The notes under the pieces are model-generated. The model saw only the letters and a list, made by a program, of their open reading frames with translations. It did not search any database and was not told where the DNA came from. Positions 7,814-13,486 of a DNA stretch of 21,590 bases are shown here, piece by piece. The stretch lies in NCBI GenBank assembly GCA_046292445.1, contig JBKBQT010000036.1:1-21590 (forward strand), written 5' to 3'. A program made the position numbers and the translations under genes. Every line of letters starts with the position of its first letter. The first letter of the stretch is position 1. Origin of the DNA: CALIZF01 sp046292445 (GTDB taxonomy: Bacteria > Pseudomonadota > Alphaproteobacteria > Rhodobacterales > Rhodobacteraceae).

Positions 7814-9303
7814 CGCCCGAGCCCGAGTGCGAAATCGTCGCGGATAATGTAGTAGTCGGACCCCCAGGGTTCGTAATCGGCCAGCCGCGCCGACAGGCCG
7901 ACATGCCATTCGGGCGTCAGCAGGAAGGCCACCGGCGCCTCCTCGGCCACCCGCGCCTGGGCCTCGCGCGCAAGGGCGATGCGGCGGTCGGCATCGCCTT
8001 CGGCGGAAAGCTGGGCGAGAATTGCATCGAAGGCCGGATCCGACCAACCGCTGTAGTTGTTCGCGCCGGTGCTGCCGAGGAAGAGCGACAGGAAGAAGGC
8101 CGGATCACCCGCCGGGGCCGTGTGCTGTGCCCAGAGCAGCAGGTCGAACGCGCCGCTGCGGGCGGTATCGGTCGCCGCCTCGGTCACGCGCGTTTCGACG
8201 GCGATCCCCAGAGCCTCCAGTGCGGCGCGGATGACCGGCTGAAACGTGATGAGATCGGGTCGCTGCGGATAGGCCCAGAGCGTGAGCGCCAGCGGCACGC
8301 CATCCTTGGCCCGGCGCCCGTCGGCGCCCATCGTCCAGCCCGCGGCATCGAGGAGCGCCGCTGCCGCAGCCGGATCGTGCGGCGTGCCGGCTTCGGCAGC
8401 GAAGGGAAAGCGCGCCGCGAACGCGCCGGTCGCGGGCACCCCCGCGCGCACCGCGCGGGCCAGCGCCGCCCGGTCGATCGCCCGGTCGATCGCCTGGCGC
8501 ACCGCCGGATCGGCCAGCGGGCCGCCGCGCGTGTTCATCCACATCATGTACTGATACTCGACCGGAAACGACTTGACCGTGATCTCCTTGCGGCTGGCCA
8601 GCATCGGCAGCATCTGGGCGGGAAGGTTGAAGGCAAGGTCGAACTCGCCCGCCATCATGCCAAGGGCGAGCGTCTGAGCATCGGCGATCCGGATCAGGTC
8701 GATCTCGGGCCGCTCCCCGGCGCGCGGGTAGTGCGGATTGGGGATCAGGCGCATCCGCGCGCCGGGCTCGAACGCCGCCACCGCGTAGGGGCCGGTAAAG
8801 ACCGGGCCAGACTCGGTCATCCGGTAGATCGGCATCGCCCATTCGGCCAGCACCGAGGGCAGCACCGGGGTCGGGCGCTCGGTGGCGATGGCCACCGACA
8901 GCGGACCGGTCGCCGTCACACTCAGCCGCCCGGCACTGGCGCGGGCGGCCGGATTGGCCTCGCCCGTGCGGTTGAGCGCGTCGGCGACGGCCGCAGCCGT
9001 CACCGGCGCGCCGTCGCTGAAGACGCGGCCCTCGGCGAGCGTGACCGTCCAAGAGCGCTCGCCGGTTCGCTCGGCGCCGAAGGCGAGCTGTGGAACGACG
9101 CGGCCGTCGCGGGCCACGGTGAAGAGCTTTTCGGCCACCCCGTGGGTGGTCAGCGCCCAGCCGACCGATCCCTCGGCGGGGTCGAGCCCCGCGGCGATGA
9201 AGGTCTGGCCGACGGTGACAACGGGCCTATCCTGCGCGGCCGCCGCAACGGGCGCGAACGCAAGGCCGAGGGCAAGCATGCCGCGGACGAGGAAATGCTT
9301 CAT
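7810..9303 (-). CDS. Periplasmic solute-binding protein, DppA/NikA family (SBP_bac_5; B12 operon 2)
   Basis: This 497-residue extracytoplasmic binding protein of family 5 would capture the ligand for the downstream permeases. A Sec-type signal peptide covers residues 1-22 (MKHFLVRGMLALGLAFAP, then AAAAQ); there is no lipobox Cys. The mature protein shows family features: an early segment on the complete loading state (GLDPAEGSVGWALT), LAEGRVFSDGAPVTAAAVADAL, TGPYAVAAFEPGARM, and a C-terminal NNYSGWSDPAFDAIL. ATG 9303 is preceded by GGAGA and overlaps the upstream DUF1636 stop as ATGA. Most relatives bind peptides, nickel chelates or haem. The B12 riboswitch upstream points to cobalt, a cobalt chelate or a corrinoid, but the ligand cannot be told from sequence. 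Confidence 0.88.
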   Translation of the reverse strand: MKHFLVRGMLALGLAFAPVAAAAQDRPVVTVGQTFIAAGLDPAEGSVGWALTTHGVAEKLFTVARDGRVVPQLAFGAERTGERSWTVTLAEGRVFSDGAPVTAAAVADALNRTGEANPAARASAGRLSVTATGPLSVAIATERPTPVLPSVLAEWAMPIYRMTESGPVFTGPYAVAAFEPGARMRLIPNPHYPRAGERPEIDLIRIADAQTLALGMMAGEFDLAFNLPAQMLPMLASRKEITVKSFPVEYQYMMWMNTRGGPLADPAVRQAIDRAIDRAALARAVRAGVPATGAFAARFPFAAEAGTPHDPAAAAALLDAAGWTMGADGRRAKDGVPLALTLWAYPQRPDLITFQPVIRAALEALGIAVETRVTEAATDTARSGAFDLLLWAQHTAPAGDPAFFLSLFLGSTGANNYSGWSDPAFDAILAQLSAEGDADRRIALAREAQARVAEEAPVAFLLTPEWHVGLSARLADYEPWGSDYYIIRDDFALGLGR

Positions 9304-9728
9304 GTGGATGTCTCCGGGTGGTGCAGGGGAACAGTCAGGCCGCTTGTCGTCGCGATTGGCGGCAGACGCGCAAGGATGCCGGCGCGCAGCGGTTCGGGCC
9401 GCGCCTCGCGGGGCAGGAAGCCCTCGAGCGCGGCGCGGTAGAGGGGCACAAGGTTCAGCACCGCTTGCGCATGGGCGGGGTCGGCGGGGTCGAGATCGCC
9501 GAAAACATAGGTAAAGCCGCCGGGCGCGGTCAGCGAGACGACGCAGGGTCGCTTGCACTGGCTCATGCAGCGCACGCCGCGCAGGTCTGCCGCGACGCGC
9601 TGCCGGATGGCGGCTGCAAGCACCGCTGCGGCCAGCCGCGCGCCGCCGCGGATCTCGGCATGGGCGCCCTCGCGCCCGTCGCGGCAGGTCAGGCAGATCG
9701 AGAGGGTCGGTCTAGCTCCGGCGCACAT
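9300..9728 (-). CDS. DUF1636 thioredoxin-like ferredoxin-fold metal protein (B12 operon 2)
   Basis: A 142-residue paralogue of the DUF1636 protein beside cobW. It has C12-x2-C15 (CLTC) near the N-terminus, then C54-x3-C58-x3-C62 (CMSQCKRPC), and then APGGFTYVFGDL, which parallels PGAWSYVYG in the first copy. The start is ATG 9728-9726, with GAAGGGG about 6 bases upstream; GTG 9779 would extend it by 17 residues, adding a further CRTC that is not typical of the family. It opens the operon and overlaps the binding-protein start by 4 bases. A transporter operon is an unusual setting for this family as far as I know. Its function is unknown, and a metal or redox partner role for the transporter is inferred. 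Confidence 0.8.
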   Translation of the reverse strand: MCAGARPTLSICLTCRDGREGAHAEIRGGARLAAAVLAAAIRQRVAADLRGVRCMSQCKRPCVVSLTAPGGFTYVFGDLDPADPAHAQAVLNLVPLYRAALEGFLPREARPEPLRAGILARLPPIATTSGLTVPLHHPETST

Positions 9729-9801
9729 CACTGCCCCTTCTGCCTTCGGCAGGGGACAGGTCCGGCAATGGCGGGGCACGAAGGCCCAGCGATCCCTTCA
9801 T
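9712..9801 (-). CDS. Possible leader peptide after riboswitch 2 (29 codons)
   Basis: ATG 9801-9799 follows the strong GGAGGAGG (9814-9807) at ideal spacing and opens a 29-codon frame ending with TAG at 9714-9712, inside the DUF1636 gene. The product begins MKGSLGLRAPPLP and has no domain. A competing ATG at 9806 abuts the same Shine-Dalgarno and reads only two codons before TGA. The strong site belongs to this short frame and not to the DUF1636 start 70 bases on, so translational coupling is possible. It could also be a chance frame. Confidence 0.35.
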   Translation of the reverse strand: MKGSLGLRAPPLPDLSPAEGRRGSDVRRS

Positions 9802-9807
9802 TCCATC

Positions 9808-9835
9808 CTCCTCCGGGGCACCCCGCCCAGGTTGG
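9808..9835 (-). promoter_or_regulatory. Expression platform hairpin and Shine-Dalgarno of riboswitch 2
   Basis: Starting 10 bases after the closing stem, CCAACCTGGGCGGGG leads into TGCCCCGGAGGAG. A CTGGG/CCCGG stem (one G-U pair) ends directly at the GGAGGAG ribosome site. Of these 28 bases, 26 are identical to 15258-15285 behind riboswitch 3; one difference turns a C-G pair into G-U and the other is in the loop. This suggests a conserved translational switch. Which helix the ligand favours cannot be told by eye. Confidence 0.6.
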
Positions 9836-9845
9836 TGTTGCGTCG

Positions 9846-10014
9846 GATGGCAGGTCTCCTGGCTCGCGGCTGACGCCTCCCCTCGCCTTCCCGGGCAATC
9901 CGGCCCAGTGGCATTTTGAGGGGTTGCACCGCTTACAGTTGCGGGGGCAGCGCCGGCCTTGGGGGCGACCCCGCACCGGCTTCCCTATTCTCCCGGATCG
10001 CTCCGGGCACCATC
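9846..10014 (-). promoter_or_regulatory. Cobalamin riboswitch 2 (upstream of DUF1636-transporter operon)
   Basis: On the minus strand the closing stem GATGG (10014-10010) pairs with CCATC (9850-9846). Between them are GGTGCCC, GAGAATAGGGAAGCCGGTG, GCTGCCCCCGCAACTGTAAGC, GCCACTGG, GGGAAGGC, and the canonical B12 box AGCCAGGAGACCTGCC at 9864-9849. These match the AdoCbl riboswitch consensus closely. It implies that the downstream DUF1636, binding-protein and permease genes are repressed when B12 is plentiful. Confidence 0.96.
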
Positions 10015-10021
10015 ACCTCAA

Positions 10022-10050
10022 CTGATCCCACAGTGCCGTCTGCACGTCAA
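10022..10050 (-). promoter_or_regulatory. Putative sigma70 promoter for riboswitch 2
   Basis: TTGACG (10050-10045) and GATCAG (10027-10022) are separated by 17 bases, and a start near 10016 would coincide with the beginning of the aptamer (10014). The same geometry occurs upstream of riboswitch 3 (TTGACT-17-GATAAC). It lies in the 82-base gap after the convergently unrelated COG0523 gene stop at 10104. Confidence 0.5.
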
Positions 10051-10103
10051 CTTCGGATCTTCAGAGCGCTCCGCTGCGGCCATCGCGGCCCGACCGGGGC
10101 GCA

Positions 10104-11222
10104 TCAGAAGGGCATCTCCAGCGTCTGCATGGTCATGCCGCCGTCTGCTTCGCCCGGCTCGATCCGCATCGTCAGCATGTCGAGGCTGGCGGCGAGGTCG
10201 GCCCGGGGGATGTCGCGGGCGATGACGACGATGCGGCTGGTGGTGTCGCCCTGCGCCGCGCCCTCCAGCGGCACGGGCGGGTCAAAGAGGTGCTGCACAC
10301 CATGAAAGACAAAGGGTTGCGGCACGCCCTCGATGTGCACGATCCCCTTGACGCGCAAGAGGTCAGGGCCGCGCAGCAGCACCAGCGTGTCGAGCCACAA
10401 GTCGAAGATCTCGGCCGGGATGGGCGCGTCCAGCACGATCGAGACGCTGGCGATCCGGTCGTCGGCGGCGTGGTGCGAGGGGAGCGCAAGGTCCATCGCC
10501 GGCCCCTGTTTCGGCAGGCTGAGGCCCGACAGCCCCGCCAGCGGGTCGGGCGGCGGCGCGGCCAGCCAGGCCAGCGCCTGGTCCGCCGCCATGGGCTGGC
10601 GCAAGGGCGACAGGCCGAAGAGCGCCCCCGCCGGCACTGCGCCGCGGTCGGCGGTCAGGCGCGGCGCGCCGGGGTTCAGCCGGTCGAGCCGCCGGTTCAG
10701 CACGGCCAGCGCCCCCGGCTCGGCCAGATCGGTCTTGGACAGCACGATCCGGTCGGCCATGGCGACCTGCGCCTGCGCCTCGGCGTGGCGGTCGAGGGTC
10801 GAGGCCCCATGCACCGCATCGACCACCGTCACGATCCCGTCCAGCGCATAATCGGGGGCCAGCACCGGATCGACCAGCAGCGTGTGGTGGATCGGCGCGG
10901 GGTCGGCGAGGCCCGTCGTCTCGATCACCACCCGGTCAAAGCTCAGCGTGCCGGTCTTGCGCCGCACGATCAGCTTGCTCAGGGTTTTCGCCAGATCGCC
11001 GCGGATCGAACAGCAGATGCAGCCCGCGGGCATGACCACCACATCCTCGGCCACGCTCTCGATCAGATCGTGATCGAGGCCTGCCTCGCCGAATTCGTTC
11101 ACCACGACGGCGATGCGGCCGGCCGTGGGGTCATGCAGCAGGCGGTTCAAGAGCGTCGTCTTGCCCGCCCCGAGAAAGCCGGTCAGCAGCGTGACGGGGA
11201 CGGGCGCGGAAGGATCGGTCAT
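10104..11222 (-). CDS. COG0523 (CobW-like) GTPase, probable zinc metallochaperone
   Basis: This 372-residue G3E GTPase has Walker A GFLGAGKTT at residues 15-23, CICC at 68-71, ETTGLADP and SKTDL. A short SHHAADD histidine cluster precedes a C-terminal CobW domain. It resembles the ZigA/ZagA/YciC-type members linked to zinc starvation more than CobW proper. The reason is context: a perfect Zur-type palindrome lies 40 bases upstream, and a HisI paralogue is divergent from it. Paralogues of zinc enzymes beside COG0523 genes under Zur are an established association. ATG 11222 has GGAAAG about 6 bases upstream. Cobalt delivery cannot be excluded, since B12 genes flank the divergon. Confidence 0.85.
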   Translation of the reverse strand: MTDPSAPVPVTLLTGFLGAGKTTLLNRLLHDPTAGRIAVVVNEFGEAGLDHDLIESVAEDVVVMPAGCICCSIRGDLAKTLSKLIVRRKTGTLSFDRVVIETTGLADPAPIHHTLLVDPVLAPDYALDGIVTVVDAVHGASTLDRHAEAQAQVAMADRIVLSKTDLAEPGALAVLNRRLDRLNPGAPRLTADRGAVPAGALFGLSPLRQPMAADQALAWLAAPPPDPLAGLSGLSLPKQGPAMDLALPSHHAADDRIASVSIVLDAPIPAEIFDLWLDTLVLLRGPDLLRVKGIVHIEGVPQPFVFHGVQHLFDPPVPLEGAAQGDTTSRIVVIARDIPRADLAASLDMLTMRIEPGEADGGMTMQTLEMPF

Positions 11223-11261
11223 CGCAGGCTTTCCGGTTGCGGGCGCGGCGCGGCTGTGATG

Positions 11262-11276
11262 TGTTATAGTATAACA
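11262..11276. promoter_or_regulatory. Zur-type operator in a divergent promoter region
   Basis: TGTTATAGTATAACA is a perfect 15-base palindrome around a central G. It matches the core of the known proteobacterial Zur box (TGTTATAnTATAACA). It lies in the 76-base gap between the COG0523 gene and hisI-like gene, which diverge, and overlaps possible -10 elements on both strands (TATAGT at 11265-11270 on plus, TATACT at 11271-11266 on minus). Zinc-loaded Zur would be expected to repress both sides. In this very GC-rich window the AT-rich palindrome stands out. Confidence 0.85.
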
Positions 11277-11298
11277 TGAACGCCGGGAAGAGCCGCCG

Positions 11299-11772
11299 AT
11301 GACCGAGATCGCCCTTCACCCCCGCCGCAGCGTCGCCGAGGTCGAGGAAGGCACGACGCTCGCCCCGAAGTTCGGCGCGGATGGGCTGATGCCCTGCATC
11401 ACCACCGATGCCGCCACGGGCGAGGTGCTGATGCTGGGCTGGATGGATCCGCAGGCGCTACGCCTGACCCTCGCCACGGGCGAGGCGCATTACTTCAGCC
11501 GCACGCGACAGGCGGTCTGGCACAAGGGGGCGACCTCGGGCCTGATCCAGCGCGTGATCGAGGCGCGGATCGACGACGATCAGGATGCGCTGTGGCTGCG
11601 CGTCGCGGTGGCAGGCGCGGGCGCGTCCTGCCATGTCGGTTACCGGTCGTGCTTCTACCGCACCGTGCCGGTCGGCGACGCGGCGGGCGGGCCGCTGCGC
11701 TTTGTCGAAACCGCCAAGACCTTCGACCCCGTCGCCGTCTATGGCGATGCCCCCAACCCCACTATCCTGTGA
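11299..11772 (+). CDS. hisI: HisI-like phosphoribosyl-AMP cyclohydrolase, Zur-linked paralogue with variant zinc site
   Basis: HisI hydrolyses phosphoribosyl-AMP in histidine synthesis and is normally a zinc enzyme. The 157-residue protein has GEVLMLGWMD, HYFSRTRQAVWHKGATSG, and C111/C118 in SCHVGYRSCFYR. The usual D-C-D of the family, whose Cys is a zinc ligand in known structures, is IDDDQD here (residues 91-96), so that Cys is Asp93. The downstream Asp residues for magnesium remain. Standing next to a Zur box and a COG0523 gene, it fits the known pattern of a zinc-sparing HisI paralogue induced under zinc limitation. The chromosome probably carries a second canonical hisI elsewhere; if not, this is the only one. 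GGGAAGAG precedes the ATG. Confidence 0.85.
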   Translation: MTEIALHPRRSVAEVEEGTTLAPKFGADGLMPCITTDAATGEVLMLGWMDPQALRLTLATGEAHYFSRTRQAVWHKGATSGLIQRVIEARIDDDQDALWLRVAVAGAGASCHVGYRSCFYRTVPVGDAAGGPLRFVETAKTFDPVAVYGDAPNPTIL

Positions 11773-11780
11773 GGACACCC

Positions 11781-12158
11781 ATGAAAGTCGCCTATGTCTT
11801 TGCCACGCCCATGGCCTCGGCCTTCAAGCTGGCGCGGATGATCCTGCCGCAGCTGGAACAGGGCATCCACGGCGCCGAGGTCGTCGGCATGATGTTCTTC
11901 GACGACAACATCTATTGCCTGCGTCAGGGTGACGAGGTGGGCGAGCGGCTGGCGAGGCTGGCCGCCGAACGCAACATCCTGCTGATGATCTGCGACGATT
12001 GCGCCCTGCGCCGCGGGATGGCGGCGGGCGAGTTGCACCTCTGCGGCACCGGTGAGGTCGTGGCCAAGGACACCGTGCCGGGCGTCGTCGCTGGCTGTTT
12101 CCCGCAGCTTTACGCTGCCCTGGCCACCAACCCGCCCGATCAGGTCATCACGCTGTGA
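11781..12158 (+). CDS. DsrE-family small protein with CxxC motif
   Basis: This 125-residue protein has a DsrE/DsrF-like fold: it begins MKVAYVFATPMASAFK, followed by MMFFDDNIYCLRQGDEVG and MICDDCALRRGM. The cysteines C46, C71, C74 and C88 include a C71-x2-C74 pair. DsrE relatives carry persulfides in sulfur relay; some annotations of similar proteins use the label SaoD. It begins 8 bases after the hisI-like stop and its own stop overlaps the next start as GTGA, so it sits in the zinc-regulated operon. A role in thiol or metal handling during zinc limitation is inferred; no substrate can be named. Confidence 0.7.
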   Translation: MKVAYVFATPMASAFKLARMILPQLEQGIHGAEVVGMMFFDDNIYCLRQGDEVGERLARLAAERNILLMICDDCALRRGMAAGELHLCGTGEVVAKDTVPGVVAGCFPQLYAALATNPPDQVITL

Positions 12159-12589
12159 CCCGGGCCGGTGCCCGTGCAGGGCGGGTTGTCATCTTGACAG
12201 GCGCACTCTACCTTTCCGTCGTGTTCGACAGGATCGCCCGCGTTCTGGCCCGCCTGACCGCCGCGCTTGCCGTGCTGGCGATTTTGGCTGGCGTGGCGGC
12301 GCATGGCACGCATGGGTCGCAGGACCCCGCCGGGGGCGCCGCGCTCGCCGCGCTAGGGCTGACGGCGGCCGACCTCTGCGCCGGAAAGCAAGGCGACACC
12401 CCGGCGGCGCAGCCCGATTGTCCGGCCTGCATCCTGGCCAAGGCACTGGCCCTGCCGCCCGCGATTCCTGCGCCGGCGACGGCCTGCACCTCGGCCCCGG
12501 CCGATCCTGCACCTCGCGCCGAGGCCTCGCCCGGTCGGCCTGCGCCGCGCACCCCGCCGGCGCGGGGCCCTCCAACCGCGCACGTCTGA
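12155..12589 (+). CDS. Small membrane-anchored CPxC protein, DUF2946-like
   Basis: A protein of about 144 residues with one hydrophobic segment (ARLTAALAVLAILAGVAAHG), then DLCAG and CPACILAKALALP, and a Pro/Ala/Arg-rich tail. The C-P-x-C arrangement after a membrane segment resembles DUF2946 proteins, often found beside copper genes such as ycnI and copCD; I recognise it only loosely. The listed start is GTG 12155, which overlaps the DsrE-like stop as GTGA; an in-frame GTG at 12221 would remove the first 22 residues and leave the membrane segment. It connects the zinc operon to the copper genes that follow after 263 bases. Confidence 0.5.
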   Translation: MTRAGARAGRVVILTGALYLSVVFDRIARVLARLTAALAVLAILAGVAAHGTHGSQDPAGGAALAALGLTAADLCAGKQGDTPAAQPDCPACILAKALALPPAIPAPATACTSAPADPAPRAEASPGRPAPRTPPARGPPTAHV

Positions 12590-12852
12590 ACGGCACCCGC
12601 CGCCGGCGCTACGCCCGGCGGGCACCGTCCGTATCGGCCGAGAAGGTCGTCCGGACCTTCCCCGCAGCCTTCGGCAGCCGCCGCGCATGACGCCCGCAGG
12701 GGTGCTCTGGACGGCCTGCCGCCCGCGATTTCCGTCATCCCGGCGGCCGAAGCGTTTTCCCCGATGTCGAACCCTTGGCCGGAGGGGCTTCCGGCCCGGA
12801 CAGGCCGTAAGGCGCTGTCCGCCACCCGTCCGTCCCGACCAGGAGATAGGTC
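12590..12852 (+). other. Non-coding gap with three hairpins upstream of ycnI
   Basis: No gene with a ribosome site is seen in these 263 bases. Three perfect 7-bp inverted repeats occur: CCGCCGG/CCGGCGG (12600-12606 with 12615-12621), GAAGGTC/GACCTTC (12642-12648 with 12654-12660) and GGCCGGA/TCCGGCC (12777-12783 with 12790-12796). None has a T-run, so they are not classical terminators. The first may end the upstream operon; the last may structure the ycnI leader. AGGAGAT lies 6 bases before the ycnI start. Confidence 0.45.
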
Positions 12853-13368
12853 ATGAAACAAACCCTTGCCGCCTTTGCCCTTGCCATGCTGGCCGCGCCC
12901 GCGGCCCTTGCCCATGCCACGCTCGACGTGAAGGAGATTGCGCTGAACAGCTGGCAGCGCGTGGCCGTCCGCGTGCCGCATGGCTGCGACGGCGAACCCA
13001 CGCTGCGCGTCCGCGTCGCCATCCCGGAAGGCGTGGTCGGGGTCAAGCCGATGCCCAAGCCCGGCTGGACGCTGACCACGGTCAAGGGGCCGATCACGCC
13101 CTACCAGAGCCATGGCAAGACCATCTCGGAAGGCGTGACGGAGATCGTGTGGGAAGGGGAACTCGCCGACGAGCATTTCGACGAGTTCGTCTTTCAGGCC
13201 AAGTTCAGCGACGCGCTGGCCGAGGGCATGCTGCCCGTGCCGGTCGTGCAGGAATGCGCGACGGGCTTCCAGCGCTGGATCGACGTGCCGGCCGACGGGC
13301 AGGACGCCCACAGCCTGCCCTTCCCGGCACCGCGGGTGAAGATTGTGCCGGCGGCCCACAAGCACTGA
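12853..13368 (+). CDS. YcnI-domain (DUF1775) periplasmic copper-binding protein
   Basis: This 171-residue exported protein belongs to the YcnI family, which binds Cu(II) through a histidine brace that uses the N-terminal histidine of the mature protein. The signal peptide MKQTLAAFALAMLAAPAALA ends at residue 20, so the mature protein begins with His21 (HATLDVKE), as that site requires. LNSWQRVAVRVPHGCDGEPT and a second Cys in QECATGFQRWID are conserved features of the family, and DEFVFQAKF is also typical. AGGAGAT precedes the ATG. The following gene encodes CopC-CopD, a common partner, so the pair probably handles copper across the periplasm and inner membrane. Confidence 0.9.
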   Translation: MKQTLAAFALAMLAAPAALAHATLDVKEIALNSWQRVAVRVPHGCDGEPTLRVRVAIPEGVVGVKPMPKPGWTLTTVKGPITPYQSHGKTISEGVTEIVWEGELADEHFDEFVFQAKFSDALAEGMLPVPVVQECATGFQRWIDVPADGQDAHSLPFPAPRVKIVPAAHKH

Positions 13369-13375
13369 CCGAAAC

Positions 13376-13406
13376 GGCGGCGGCGGTCCCGGGAACCGCC
13401 GCCGCC
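13376..13406 (+). terminator. Strong hairpin between ycnI and copCD
   Basis: A perfect 12-bp stem (GGCGGCGGCGGT, 13376-13387, with its complement at 13395-13406) closes a 7-base CCCGGGA loop, starting 7 bases after the ycnI stop. There is no following T-run, so it is either a weak or Rho-assisted terminator or an mRNA-stabilising hairpin that lowers copCD expression relative to ycnI. It also reads as a hairpin on the other strand. Confidence 0.45.
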
Positions 13407-13486
13407 CGACCGCGCCGCCGTTTGCCACGGCTTGCGCGCCGGCCCGTCGGGCCTTTTGCCCCGGGTTCCTGTCCGAGGAGGCCGCC

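Noticed and set aside
9728..9779. N-terminal extension of the second DUF1636 protein from GTG 9779, adding a CRTC motif
   Set aside because: Family members start shortly before the CxTC motif, and ATG 9728 has a good Shine-Dalgarno; the extension also overlaps the leader ORF.
12194..12222. TTGACA at 12194-12199 as a promoter for the small CPxC gene
   Set aside because: At 17-base spacing the -10 position reads CGTCGT, and the gene overlaps its upstream neighbour as GTGA, so it needs no promoter of its own.
12600..12621. Hairpin after the CPxC gene as a Rho-independent terminator
   Set aside because: The stem is perfect but has no T-run on the plus strand, so it is only recorded as a hairpin.
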